NCBI GenBank assembly: GCA_964493785.1
Contig: CAZBPM010000010.1
Span: 1-64,000 of the forward strand
Reading direction: 5' to 3'
DNA: 64,000 nt
Source: Hyphomicrobium_A sp964493785
GTDB taxonomy: Bacteria > Pseudomonadota > Alphaproteobacteria > Rhizobiales > Hyphomicrobiaceae
The notes below the pieces were generated by a model, which made no database searches, was not told where the DNA came from, and worked only from the letters and a program-made list of their open reading frames with translations. The position numbers were made by a program, and so were the translations under genes. Positions 36,071 through 44,535 of this stretch are shown here, in pieces; position 1 is the stretch's first letter, and every line of letters begins with the position of its first letter.

Positions 36071-37774
36071 ATGACCACCGCAGGGGCGGAATCCGTCTCC
36101 GTTGCCGATCAGAAGGGCATCACCTCCGAGGAGCGGCGGGTCATCTTCGCCTCCTCGCTCGGCACCGTCTTCGAGTGGTACGACTTCTACCTCTACGCCA
36201 CGCTCGCCCCGTTTTTCGCCGCGCTGTTCTTTCCGCCCGGTAACGACACCGCAGCGTTGCTCTCCGCCTTCGCCACGTATGCCGCCGGCTTCCTGGTGCG
36301 CCCTTTCGGCGCCATCGTATTCGGGCGCATAGGCGACCTCGTCGGCCGCAAGTACACCTTCCTCGTCACCATCCTCGTGATGGGTTTCTCGACATTCGCC
36401 GTCGGCCTCCTGCCGACTTTCGGGGACACGACTATCCTCGGCTACGCGGTGCCGGGTATTGGCTGGGCCGCTCCCGTGCTGCTCGTAACCCTGCGGTTGC
36501 TGCAGGGGTTGGCACTGGGCGGCGAATACGGTGGCGCCGCGACATACGTCGCCGAGCACGCGCGTCCCGGTAAGCGCGGCTTTGCGACGGCATGGATCCA
36601 GACGACGGCGACGCTCGGCTTCTTCATGGCCCTCGTCGTCATCGGGCTCTGCCGCTTCTACTTCTTCGACGCCAAGACCTTCGCCGAATGGGGCTGGCGC
36701 GTCGCCTTCCTCGTCTCGCTCGTGCTTCTCGTCTTCTCCGTCTACATCCGGTTGAAGCTGAACGAGAGCCCGGTGTTCACGCGCATGAAGGAGGAAGGCA
36801 AGGGCTCGAAGTCTCCCATCACCGATAGCTTCTTCCGCTATCCCAACAACAAGTACGTGCTCCTTGCGTTGCTCGGAGCGACGGCCGGCCAGGGCGTCGT
36901 CTGGTACACGGGCCAGTTCTATGCGCTGTTCTTCCTCACCATCACCGCCAAGGTGGATCCGCTCTACGCTTATGCGCTGATCGGCGCATCTCTCATCATC
37001 GGCACGCCGTTCTTCCTGGTGTTCGGCTGGCTGAGCGACAAGATCGGACGCCTGAAGATCATCCTGTTCGGCTGCCTCATCGCGGCGCTGACTTATTTCC
37101 CGCTGTTCGCGTTGCTGGCCAAAGCCGCCAATCCGGACCTTGCTGCATTCCAGGAGCGGTCGACGATCACGCTCTCCGTCGATCCGGCGCAGTGCAACTT
37201 CCATATCTTCGTCGGGCCGTGGTCGAAGTTCACCGAGTGCGACAAGGCGAAGGATCACATCATCAAGCAGGGCCTGTCCTTCGAGACGAAGGACGCGGGC
37301 GCTGGCGCCCCTGTCGTTCTCACGCTGAACGGCGCCGAGGTGAAGCCGTTCTCGCAGGACGCCTACAACGAGGCGTTTGTCGCCGCCGGCTATCCCAACC
37401 TCAAGAAGGAGGAGAAGGACGGAAAGATCGTGTACACGCCGGTGCCGGCCGATCCTGCAAAGATCGACTGGCCGCTCATCCTCGCGATCCTGTCGCTTTT
37501 CCTGATCTACGTTGCGCTGGTTTACGGCCCGATCGCCGCGTTCCTGGTCGAGCTGTTTCCGACGAGGATCAGGTACACATCGATGTCGCTGCCCTATCAC
37601 ATCGGCAACGGCTGGTTCGGCGGCATGCTTCCACTGCTCGCCACGGCCATCGTGGCCTGGGCCGGGAACATCTACGCCGGGCTCTGGTATCCGATCATCG
37701 TTGCGCTGGGCACGGTCATTATCGGCGCCCTGTTCCTGCGCGAGACCAAGGACCGCGACATCACGGAGATCTGA
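36071..37774 (+). CDS. MFS transporter, metabolite:H+ symporter (MHS) type, with large soluble insertion
   Basis: A 567-residue inner-membrane protein with 12 predicted helices. SSLGTVFEWYDFYLYATLAP opens the first helix, GRIGDLVGRKYTF is the loop 2-3 motif, and LALGGEYGGAATYVAEH the helix 5 motif, all typical of the MHS group of organic acid, betaine or proline symporters. Between residues about 350 and 465 a hydrophilic block of roughly 110 residues (from NPDLAAFQERS to DPAKIDW) separates two helices and should face the periplasm. The ATG at 36071 follows GGGGGAA. No substrate can be assigned. Confidence 0.88.
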   Translation: MTTAGAESVSVADQKGITSEERRVIFASSLGTVFEWYDFYLYATLAPFFAALFFPPGNDTAALLSAFATYAAGFLVRPFGAIVFGRIGDLVGRKYTFLVTILVMGFSTFAVGLLPTFGDTTILGYAVPGIGWAAPVLLVTLRLLQGLALGGEYGGAATYVAEHARPGKRGFATAWIQTTATLGFFMALVVIGLCRFYFFDAKTFAEWGWRVAFLVSLVLLVFSVYIRLKLNESPVFTRMKEEGKGSKSPITDSFFRYPNNKYVLLALLGATAGQGVVWYTGQFYALFFLTITAKVDPLYAYALIGASLIIGTPFFLVFGWLSDKIGRLKIILFGCLIAALTYFPLFALLAKAANPDLAAFQERSTITLSVDPAQCNFHIFVGPWSKFTECDKAKDHIIKQGLSFETKDAGAGAPVVLTLNGAEVKPFSQDAYNEAFVAAGYPNLKKEEKDGKIVYTPVPADPAKIDWPLILAILSLFLIYVALVYGPIAAFLVELFPTRIRYTSMSLPYHIGNGWFGGMLPLLATAIVAWAGNIYAGLWYPIIVALGTVIIGALFLRETKDRDITEI

Positions 37775-37794
37775 CTTTCGCGGCGTCTCTGAAG

Positions 37795-37822
37795 AGGAAT
37801 CTGCCAGCAATGGCAGGTTCCT
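37795..37822 (+). terminator. Terminator of the MHS transporter gene
   Basis: AGGAATCTGCCA (37795-37806) and TGGCAGGTTCCT (37811-37822) pair over 12 bp with one G-U around GCAA, then TTTACTTTA, 20 bases after the stop. Confidence 0.8.
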
Positions 37823-37913
37823 TTACTTTACGGTGTGACAATCCCGGTTTTCGTAACGACCGTCGCTTGGAGCCACAGCGCTCGCGGCGGCATCGGCCAA
37901 AGGGAGTCGCGTC

Positions 37914-38225
37914 ATGAAGCGAGTTTCGATCAACGCCGGGCTGGCCATTGCTGCAGTATGTGGCGGCCTCATAGCGCCGCTGATGAGCGCACCGGCAGAG
38001 GCCCGCGGCGCCAGCATTTGGGATGGGCGCCCGTCGTCGCGCATGTCGGTGGGCCGCATCGTTCGCGGCCATTCGGGCTACGACCGCGGCGTGCGCTATT
38101 ACAACTCCCCGCGCGCCTATCGCAGCGCCTGCGGATATGGCGACTGCCTCTGCCTCCGCGCGATCGCCGAGCGCACCGGCAACCAGATCTGGTGGGACAA
38201 GTACCAGGCCTGCAGCGGCAACTGA
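37914..38225 (+). CDS. Small secreted protein with paired cysteines, unknown function
   Basis: A 103-residue protein. A signal peptide covers residues 1-31 (MKRVSINAGLAIAAVCGG to SAPAEA). The mature part is Tyr/Arg-rich and has a cysteine-dense patch, ACGYGDCLCLRAIAERTGN, plus C100 near the end, suggesting two disulfides. GGGAG precedes the ATG by eight bases. It stands alone between the transporter and the convergent HIT gene. Family not recognised. Confidence 0.7.
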   Translation: MKRVSINAGLAIAAVCGGLIAPLMSAPAEARGASIWDGRPSSRMSVGRIVRGHSGYDRGVRYYNSPRAYRSACGYGDCLCLRAIAERTGNQIWWDKYQACSGN

Positions 38226-38231
38226 TCTTGC

Positions 38232-38651
38232 CTACTTGAGCGCCGTCCGGATCTTTTCGGCGTGGGCGGCGAGCACGTCCGCCTCCTCCATCTCGCGCCC
38301 ATGCGGCATCAGCGGCACGCCCTCGTGCCGGGGGATGACGTGGAAATGTAGGTGAAACACCGTCTGCCCGCTGGCCGACTCATTGAACTGGACCAGCGTG
38401 ACGCCGTCGGCAGCGAAGGCCTCCTTCACCGCGCGCGCCGTCCGCTGCACCACCGGCATGATCTTCGCGAGCACGTCCGGATCGGCATCGAGCAGGTTGC
38501 GCGAGGCAGCCTTCGGCACAATCAGCGTATGCCCTGGCGCTTGCGGCATGGCATCCATGAACACCAGCGTGTCGGCGTCCTCGTAGACTTTGTGCGAGGG
38601 GATTTCACCGCGCAGGATTTTAGCGAACACGTTGCTGTCGTCGTAGGACAT
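38232..38651 (-). CDS. HIT family nucleotide-binding protein
   Basis: A 139-residue histidine triad protein with N-terminal VFAKILRGEIPSHKVYEDAD and the triad HLHFHVIPR near residue 107. HIT hydrolases act on adenosine phosphoramidates or dinucleoside polyphosphates. GGGAGG six bases before ATG 38651 fixes the start; the frame is open far upstream across the neighbouring gene but that part is a shadow. It is the last gene of a minus-strand group with the ridA-like, GDPD and FemAB-like genes. Confidence 0.93.
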   Translation of the reverse strand: MSYDDSNVFAKILRGEIPSHKVYEDADTLVFMDAMPQAPGHTLIVPKAASRNLLDADPDVLAKIMPVVQRTARAVKEAFAADGVTLVQFNESASGQTVFHLHFHVIPRHEGVPLMPHGREMEEADVLAAHAEKIRTALK

Positions 38652-38715
38652 CCGAGCCTCCCGGTTGCTGGCGGCTGTTAAAGAGATCGCGGCAAGCGCC
38701 GTCAAGCCGCGCCGT

Positions 38716-39906
38716 TCATGATGGATCGCCGCGCCGGTAGGGAGCGAACGCGGCCAGCTCCGCGATGTTCTCGGCAACCGCCGCCCGCTCGCCCTCGAGA
38801 TAGCGCGACACCGCGCGGCGGAATCCGGGGTCCGCGATGAAGTGCGCCGAATATGTCGCGGTCGGAAGGTAGCCGCGCGCCAGCTTGTGTTCGCCCTGCG
38901 CGCCGGCTTCGACGCGCGGCAGCCGATGCGCGATGGCATAGTCGATCGCCTGGTAGTAGCAGAGCTCGAAGTGCAGGCACGGGTGGTGTTCCGTCGTTCC
39001 CCAGTAGCGCCCATAAAGACAGTCGCCGCCGATCAGGTTCAGCGCGCCCGCGATGTAGCGTCGGCCGCGCCGCGCCATGACCAGCAGGCACCGGTCCGCC
39101 ATGGTTTCGCCCAGCAGCGCGAAGAAGCGGCGATTGAGATAGGGCCGTCCCCATTTGCGGCTGCTCGTGTCGACATAGAATTCGAAGAACGCATCCCAGT
39201 GCCGCTCGGTGATGTCCGCTCCGGACAGCTGCTCGACGACGATCCCGTCGCTCAGCGCCTCCGCACGCTCCTTGCGTATGCCCTTGCGCTTGCGCGAGGA
39301 GAGCGTCGACAGGAAGTCGTCGAACGATTGATAGCCTTCATTGCTCCAGTGAAACTGCTGGTCGGTCCGCTGCAGGTAGCCCTGCGTCGCGAGAGCATTC
39401 CACTCATGCTGCGTGAGAAACGTCGCGTGCACCGATGATGCGCCGATGCGCTCGGCCAGTTGCGCGGCGGCTGCACCGAGCAGCTTCTCGAACTGCTCTG
39501 CCTCGGGACCCGGCCGCACCAGTAGCCTGCGTCCCGGCACCGGCGTGAACGGCACCGCGATCTGAAGCTTCGGATAATAGCTGCCGCCCGCCTGTTGGTA
39601 CGCCGCCGCCCACGAATGATCGAAGACGTACTCGCCCCTGCTGTCGAGCTTCGCATAGCAGGGCGCACACGCGGCGATCTCTCCCACGTCGCCGGCGATG
39701 GTGATGTATTGGGGAATCCAGCCCGTATGCGCCTCGCCGACGCAGCCCGATTCCTCCAGCGCTTTCAAAAACGCATGCTCGATAAATGGATTGGACGTTG
39801 CCAGATCGGGGTTCGCGCAGGCGTTCCAATCCTCGGCGGGAACATCGGCAATGCGCCCGACGATGCTGGCGACGACACCCTTTTTCTCGCCTGGCTCCAC
39901 GCTCAT
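38716..39906 (-). CDS. FemAB-like GNAT-fold protein (DUF482, peptidoglycan recognition type)
   Basis: About 396 residues matching the DUF482/FemAB_like family, a double GNAT fold. Recognised blocks are NPFIEHAFLKALEESGCVG, FDHSWAAAYQQAGGSYYPKL, HWSNEGYQSFDDFLSTLSSR, KRKGIRKER, FYVDTSSRKWGRPYLNRRFF and CLHFELCYYQAIDYAI. Related proteins are labelled N-acetyltransferase or peptidoglycan biosynthesis protein, but I know of no firm biochemical assignment. ATG 39906 has AAGAGAAG upstream and is preferred to 39927. Confidence 0.87.
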   Translation of the reverse strand: MSVEPGEKKGVVASIVGRIADVPAEDWNACANPDLATSNPFIEHAFLKALEESGCVGEAHTGWIPQYITIAGDVGEIAACAPCYAKLDSRGEYVFDHSWAAAYQQAGGSYYPKLQIAVPFTPVPGRRLLVRPGPEAEQFEKLLGAAAAQLAERIGASSVHATFLTQHEWNALATQGYLQRTDQQFHWSNEGYQSFDDFLSTLSSRKRKGIRKERAEALSDGIVVEQLSGADITERHWDAFFEFYVDTSSRKWGRPYLNRRFFALLGETMADRCLLVMARRGRRYIAGALNLIGGDCLYGRYWGTTEHHPCLHFELCYYQAIDYAIAHRLPRVEAGAQGEHKLARGYLPTATYSAHFIADPGFRRAVSRYLEGERAAVAENIAELAAFAPYRRGDPS

Positions 39907-39965
39907 CGGAGAACTTCTCTTCCACACTCGGCCGCCGGCCGAACTTTCAAAGAAAGGCGATCACT

Positions 39966-40715
39966 CTAGGGGAGATATCCCTCAAAGATTGGTGCATCCG
40001 CCCACCGGGCGGCGGTGTCGCGCTGCTCCTGCGTGCGAACCGTCCAGGTGAACAACGGCAACCCCAAGACCTCGCGTGCAAAACGTGTCACAGGGGTTGG
40101 CAGCGCATTGACGTCGTAGGCGTAGAAATCGGGCGCCGCCGGGCCTGATTCAAGCAGGTGCGTCAGATCGTAGGCGCGCTCCGGGCCGAGCTGACCCCGC
40201 CACCAGCAATCGGCGAGGAACTGCCCCGAGACAATGCCGCGCGCAATGCCCGGGGCAAAGTCGCGCATGGCAGCCATGACTTTGGGATCGAACGACATCA
40301 GCGCGACCGGCCCCTTGTACGCCAGCGCCACACTCGCGATCGCCTTGAGGAAGCGCGCGTCAGGCGCCTCCCACTCGCTCTTGATCTCGGCCAGCAGCGG
40401 CACCCGCCCGCCGACGAGCTCGGCCAGCTCCGCCAAGTCGATGATCGCACCGCCGCCGTTCTTGTAGCGCAGCGCCTTGAGCGCGGGCGCGGCATGGCTC
40501 GCCAGCGGACCTTCGGCCTCGACCAGCCGTTCCAGCGTCAGGTCATGGAATACGACCGGCGTGCCGCACCCGGCGGGCCGCACATCGCACTCGATGCCGT
40601 AGCCGTGCGCGATCGCGGCCTCGAAGGCGCCGACCGTGTTCTCGATGATACCCTTTGCGGCATCGTGCAGGCCACGATGTGCAATCGGCTTCATGAAGGC
40701 GGAGCGATCACGCAT
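39966..40715 (-). CDS. Glycerophosphodiester phosphodiesterase
   Basis: A 249-residue cytoplasmic TIM-barrel enzyme that hydrolyses glycerophosphodiesters to glycerol 3-phosphate and an alcohol. Metal and catalytic residues are visible in AHRGLHD, ENTVGAFEAA, IECDVRP and VFHDLTLERL; the later LLAEIKSEW and LFTWTVRT blocks fit the family. No signal peptide is present, so it acts on imported or internal substrates. The ATG is 11 bases after the ridA-like stop; an internal ATG at 40694 is a possible alternative. Confidence 0.92.
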   Translation of the reverse strand: MRDRSAFMKPIAHRGLHDAAKGIIENTVGAFEAAIAHGYGIECDVRPAGCGTPVVFHDLTLERLVEAEGPLASHAAPALKALRYKNGGGAIIDLAELAELVGGRVPLLAEIKSEWEAPDARFLKAIASVALAYKGPVALMSFDPKVMAAMRDFAPGIARGIVSGQFLADCWWRGQLGPERAYDLTHLLESGPAAPDFYAYDVNALPTPVTRFAREVLGLPLFTWTVRTQEQRDTAARWADAPIFEGYLP

Positions 40716-40726
40716 GCCCGCTTCTT

Positions 40727-41194
40727 TCAGTCGGCGACGACGATGACGGCATCGATCTCGACCGCGCAGCCGAGCGGCAGGCTGGCCACGCCGACCGCCA
40801 CGCGCGTGTGGCGGCCCTTTTCTCCCAGCACCTCGACCATAAGGTCCGAGGCGCCGTTGATCACCTGCGGGTGCTCGGTGAAATCCGGCGCGGCGCTTAC
40901 GAAGCCGTTAAGCCGCACCAGTTGGCCGATCCGGTCCAGGCTGCCCAGAGCCGCCCGCGCCTGCGCGAGGATGTTGAGCGCGCACAACCTTGCCGCTTGC
41001 CGCCCCTCCTCGACCGTCAATCCGCCGCCGAGCTGCCCCTTGGTGATGCTTCCATCCGCCGCCTTTGAGACCTGCCCCGAGATGAACAATAGGTTCCCGG
41101 AGATGAAGGAGGGGACGTAGTTGGCCACGGGATTGGGGGCGTCCGGCAGCGCGATACCAAGCGTCGCAAGCCGCGCCTCGACATTATCCGTCAT
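40727..41194 (-). CDS. RidA/YjgF family protein
   Basis: A 155-residue member of the YjgF/YER057c/UK114 family. The family-specific FISGQVSKAADGSI region, GRQAARLCALNILAQARAAL and C-terminal RVAVGVASLPLGCAVEIDAVIVV are present, but the active-site arginine of RidA, normally found in a (V/C)R(V/T) position near the end, is not obvious; this is the longer Rid subgroup with the A-V-G-V-A-S-L-P motif. The 2-aminoacrylate deaminase role should not be assumed. ATG 41194 follows GAGAGGGA; the upstream frame to 41233 is not needed. Confidence 0.88.
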   Translation of the reverse strand: MTDNVEARLATLGIALPDAPNPVANYVPSFISGNLLFISGQVSKAADGSITKGQLGGGLTVEEGRQAARLCALNILAQARAALGSLDRIGQLVRLNGFVSAAPDFTEHPQVINGASDLMVEVLGEKGRHTRVAVGVASLPLGCAVEIDAVIVVAD

Positions 41195-41347
41195 GCTAAG
41201 GTCCCTCTCCACTATGCCGGGCTCCCGGCTCATTCGGCAGCCTTTTTGACCGCCGCATCGCCACTTGGCAATGGTGGTCGCCGCCGCGGTATCCGGGGGC
41301 TTAACTAGTCCGCGCTAGGGTTCGGCGCGGAAGGACCGTGAGGAAGA

Positions 41348-42247
41348 ATGTTCCAAGTGATGAAGGTTCTGTCGGGCTGTGCGATGTGGGCGGCTCTGGT
41401 TGCCCTGCCGATCCATACTTCCAGCGCACAGGTGGCAGGCGGAGCCGTGCAGTTTCGCCCCCACCGGGCCGTCTACGATATCTCCTTCGATCACGCGACG
41501 CCCGGCTCCGGCGTCGCCGACATGACCGGCCGCATGGTCTACGAGATGACCGGGACGAGCTGCGGCGAGTACGCGCAGAACATGCGCTTCGTCACCCGCC
41601 TGACCAATCAGGACGGCGTCGCCCAGGTAAACGATTTGCGCACGTCGAGCTTCGAGGAAATCGCAACCCATAAGTTGCGTTTTTCCTCCAGCCAGTACGA
41701 GAACCAGAAGCTGGCAGAGGCCTCCCAGGGCAGCGCCGCTCCCGGTAACGGCTCCTCGTTCGTCGAGGTCAAGCTGACCAAGCCGGCGAAGAAGACGGTC
41801 AAGCTGCCGTCCGACATTTACTTCCCGATCCAGCACTCGATTGCGTTGGTCAAGGCCGCCCGGTCGGGCCAGAGCCTATTCACGGCCAACCTCTATGACG
41901 GCTCCGACCGGGGCGAGAAGTTCTACGAGACGAGCGCCGTCATCGGCCCTCGAGCCGCGCCGGGAAGCATTAAGATGCCGTCCGGGCTCGCCAATGCGGA
42001 TCAGCTCGAAGGGATCTCCTCCTGGCCGGTCGCGATTGGCTACTTCGAGCCGGGTCCCACCAAGGTCGATGTCCTGCCGACGTACGAGCTGTCGTTCCGC
42101 TTCTACGAGAACGGCGTGTCCTCGCGCCTCTACATCGACTACGGCGACTTTGCCATTAGGGGCGAGTTGAAGGAGCTGACCTTCCTCGAGGAGGGCAAGT
42201 GCACCGCTCAGCCGGCCGCTCCCGCCACTACGAACCCTAAGCGCTGA
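41348..42247 (+). CDS. eipB: EipB, periplasmic cell-envelope integrity protein (DUF1849)
   Basis: A 299-residue periplasmic DUF1849 protein with a signal peptide ending near TSSAQV. Landmarks are FRPHRAVYDISF, GRMVYEMTGTSCGEYAQNMR and the C-terminal DYGDFAIRGELKEL. Two cysteines, C72 in TSCGEY and the one in EEGKCT, match the conserved disulfide of Brucella EipB, a spiral beta-barrel protein needed for envelope integrity. In Brucella it interacts genetically with the TPR protein TtpA, not seen here. The 3' end overlaps the convergent DUF3572 gene by 11 bases. Confidence 0.93.
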   Translation: MFQVMKVLSGCAMWAALVALPIHTSSAQVAGGAVQFRPHRAVYDISFDHATPGSGVADMTGRMVYEMTGTSCGEYAQNMRFVTRLTNQDGVAQVNDLRTSSFEEIATHKLRFSSSQYENQKLAEASQGSAAPGNGSSFVEVKLTKPAKKTVKLPSDIYFPIQHSIALVKAARSGQSLFTANLYDGSDRGEKFYETSAVIGPRAAPGSIKMPSGLANADQLEGISSWPVAIGYFEPGPTKVDVLPTYELSFRFYENGVSSRLYIDYGDFAIRGELKELTFLEEGKCTAQPAAPATTNPKR

Positions 42248-42530
42248 ACTCCGGGTCCTCCACTTCGCCGGCCATCTCCGCCAGCGCCCGCCTTGCCGGC
42301 GCGACGTCCTCCGGCGGCACACCGTCGGAGGCGCTGAACACGAGCAGCAGGCTCTCGTCCTGAAGCAGATAGTCGAGAACCGCGGTAAGCATACCCGGTG
42401 AACGCGCCTCGGCCCTGAGTTGGGCTGGCCCGACGCCCGTCAGCGTCAGGAACCGGCTCAGCCTCTCCGGATCGCTGGCCAGGAACAGCAGTGCGGACAC
42501 GCCGATCGATTCGGCCCGGTCAGTGTGCAT
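42237..42530 (-). CDS. DUF3572 family protein
   Basis: A 97-residue, mainly helical protein of the alphaproteobacterial DUF3572 family, with ALLFLASDPERLSRFLTLTG, VGPAQLRAEARSPGMLTAVL and DYLLQDESLLLVF. Function is unknown; the gene is characteristically next to divK, as here (divergent). ATG 42530 has GAGGG nine bases upstream; a TTG three codons earlier is possible. Confidence 0.87.
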   Translation of the reverse strand: MHTDRAESIGVSALLFLASDPERLSRFLTLTGVGPAQLRAEARSPGMLTAVLDYLLQDESLLLVFSASDGVPPEDVAPARRALAEMAGEVEDPEFSA

Positions 42531-42607
42531 TCGCTTCAACCCTCAATTCACCTAAACTTTGAAAGGAGCGCCCCAAGGCCTCACAACTGTGCCGGTACTC
42601 TAATTCA

Positions 42608-42622
42608 TTAACTGTTGGTTAC
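42608..42622 (+). promoter_or_regulatory. CtrA-like box upstream of divK
   Basis: TTAA (42608-42611), seven bases, TTAC (42619-42622), one mismatch from the CtrA consensus TTAA-N7-TTAA. It is about 80 bases before the divK ATG. In Caulobacter divK transcription is CtrA-dependent, so a cell-cycle-regulated promoter is a reasonable inference; the region is shared with the divergent DUF3572 gene. Confidence 0.45.
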
Positions 42623-42703
42623 GCCTTCGACAGCACACTCGCACCCAGTTGAGCCCGAAGAATCGGTGCAAAAAGACGGTGCGGGGAGCCAGGCTGAATC
42701 AAC

Positions 42704-43141
42704 ATGAACATTCAGGAGACCAGCACAGCCGGGCCGCGGGGGTTGATGCCTCGGGCTAGCGGCCAGACGGTCCTGATCGTCGAGGACAATGAGCTTAATA
42801 TGAAGCTCTTCCACGACATTCTTGCCGCGCATGGCTACGAGACCATCCAGACTCGCAACGGCCTCGAAGCGCTCGAACTTGCCCGCCGGCATCACCCGGC
42901 TCTCATTCTCATGGATATCCAGCTCCCCGAGATTTCGGGCCTTGAGGTCACCAAGTGGCTCAAGGAGGACGATGAGCTGCGCCACATTCCCATCGTGGCG
43001 ATCACCGCGTTCGCCATGAAGGGCGACGAGGAGAGGATCCGTTCGGGCGGCTGCGAAGCTTACATCTCGAAACCCATTTCCGTCGGCAACTTCCTCGAAA
43101 CGGTCCAGCGCTTCGTTGGCGAGCCCCGCTCCAAACAGTAA
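42704..43141 (+). CDS. divK: DivK, single-domain cell-cycle response regulator
   Basis: A 145-residue receiver protein. Acidic pocket in VLIVEDNELN, phosphoacceptor D71 in LILMDIQLPEISG, T/S switch in AITAFAMKGDEER and K123 in YISKPISVGNF. DivK is phosphorylated and dephosphorylated by DivJ/PleC-type kinases and controls the CckA-CtrA relay in alphaproteobacteria. About 20 disordered residues precede the usual start, so an internal start (MPRASG) is possible. pleD follows 23 bases downstream in the same orientation. Confidence 0.94.
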   Translation: MNIQETSTAGPRGLMPRASGQTVLIVEDNELNMKLFHDILAAHGYETIQTRNGLEALELARRHHPALILMDIQLPEISGLEVTKWLKEDDELRHIPIVAITAFAMKGDEERIRSGGCEAYISKPISVGNFLETVQRFVGEPRSKQ

Positions 43142-43164
43142 CCAGCGCTAGAGTATTAGCGAAG

Positions 43165-44535
43165 ATGACCGCGCGCGTTCTCGTAGTCGACGATATCCCT
43201 GCGAATGTGAGGCTGCTCGAAGCTCGGCTATCCGCCGAGTATTTCGACGTGCTCACGGCAGGCAGTGGCCAGGCCGCGCTCGACATCTGCGAGAATGAGC
43301 GCATCGATGTTGTGCTGCTCGACGTGATGATGCCGGGCATGGATGGCTTCGAAGCTTGCCGCCGCATCAAGTCCAACCCCAAGACCCATCATATCCCCGT
43401 CGTGCTCGTCACGGCGCTCGATCAGCACTCCGACAAGGTGCGCGGGCTCGAGGGCGGCGCCGACGATTTCCTCACCAAGCCGGTCGATGAGATTGCGCTT
43501 ATCACGCGCGTAAGGAGCCTTGCGCGCCTGAAAACCCTCACCGATGAAATGCTGATGCGTGCGCTCACGGGGCGCCAGATGGGCCTCAGCGAAGACGCTG
43601 CGATCCTGAAGGCGCTGTCGTCGGAGCGCGGCCGCGTGCTTGTAGTGGACGACGATGTGCGCGCCGCAACCCGCCTCGCTACCTGGCTCGCGACGGTGCA
43701 TGAACCCGTCGTCGCCACCAGCCCGCAGCAGGCGCTGATGGAAATGGCACGGCAGGAGTTCGACCTGCTGATCGTCAACCTGACGATGACGGAAGCCGAC
43801 GGCCTGCGGCTCTGCTCGCAGACCAGATCCGCCGATCGCACGCGCCATCTGCCCATCATCGTACTGGTCGATCCGGGCAACGAGGCGCGCCTGCTCCGCG
43901 CGCTCGACATGGGTATCAACGATTACGTCGTGCGGCCGGTCGACGAGAACGAGTTGCTCGCGCGCACGCGCACCCAGATCAAGCGCAAGCGCTACTCTGA
44001 CCACCTGCGCAGTCGCCTCGAGGAAAGCATCGAGGCCGCGGTCATCGATCCGCTCACCGGGCTGCACAATCGCCGCTACATGGAAACGCACCTCTCGACG
44101 CTGGTCGACGAGGCGCGCAGCAGCGGCCGCTCGCTTTCTGTGCTGCTTGCCGACATCGATCACTTCAAGAAGGTCAACGACACGTACGGCCACGACGTCG
44201 GCGATGCCGTGTTGAAGGAGTTCTCCTCTCGCTTTCAGCGCAACACGCGCGGTGCCGATCTCGCCTGTCGCTACGGCGGTGAAGAGTTTCTCATCATCAT
44301 GCCTGACACGCCGCTCTCGCGAGCCTGCCAGATCGGAGAGCGCCTGCGCGCCTCGATCGCCGCCGATGCGTTTGCTCTGCGCCCGGGGTTTGGCATACAC
44401 CTCACAGCCAGCGTCGGACTTGCAACACTCGAGCGCGAGGATGACACACCGGAGTCGGTGTTCCGGCGGGCGGACATGGCCCTCTTCGACGCCAAGCGCC
44501 GGGGGCGCAATCAGGTAGCGGCCACCGCAGCCTGA
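43165..44535 (+). CDS. pleD: PleD, diguanylate cyclase response regulator
   Basis: A 456-residue REC-REC-GGDEF protein that makes c-di-GMP when phosphorylated. REC1 has DD at 9-10 and phosphoacceptor D53 (LLDVMMPGMDG). REC2 (about 155-275) keeps VDDD but has N205 in LLIVNLTMTEADG where the acceptor should be, matching its adaptor role. The GGDEF domain has GGEEF (371-375) and the feedback I-site RGAD (362-365) five residues before it. Coupling with divK reflects the shared DivJ/PleC signalling known in Caulobacter. Confidence 0.95.
   Translation: MTARVLVVDDIPANVRLLEARLSAEYFDVLTAGSGQAALDICENERIDVVLLDVMMPGMDGFEACRRIKSNPKTHHIPVVLVTALDQHSDKVRGLEGGADDFLTKPVDEIALITRVRSLARLKTLTDEMLMRALTGRQMGLSEDAAILKALSSERGRVLVVDDDVRAATRLATWLATVHEPVVATSPQQALMEMARQEFDLLIVNLTMTEADGLRLCSQTRSADRTRHLPIIVLVDPGNEARLLRALDMGINDYVVRPVDENELLARTRTQIKRKRYSDHLRSRLEESIEAAVIDPLTGLHNRRYMETHLSTLVDEARSSGRSLSVLLADIDHFKKVNDTYGHDVGDAVLKEFSSRFQRNTRGADLACRYGGEEFLIIMPDTPLSRACQIGERLRASIAADAFALRPGFGIHLTASVGLATLEREDDTPESVFRRADMALFDAKRRGRNQVAATAA

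Noticed and set aside
35966..37810. 614-codon minus-strand open frame opposite the MHS transporter
   Set aside because: Charge-rich low-complexity translation, antisense to a clear 12-helix transporter.
41315..41836. Minus-strand 173-codon frame opposite eipB
   Set aside because: Shadow; eipB has a signal peptide, conserved cysteines and DUF1849 motifs.
43600..43990. Broken second receiver domain in PleD
   Set aside because: The missing phosphoacceptor (N205) is the normal state of the PleD adaptor receiver, not damage.
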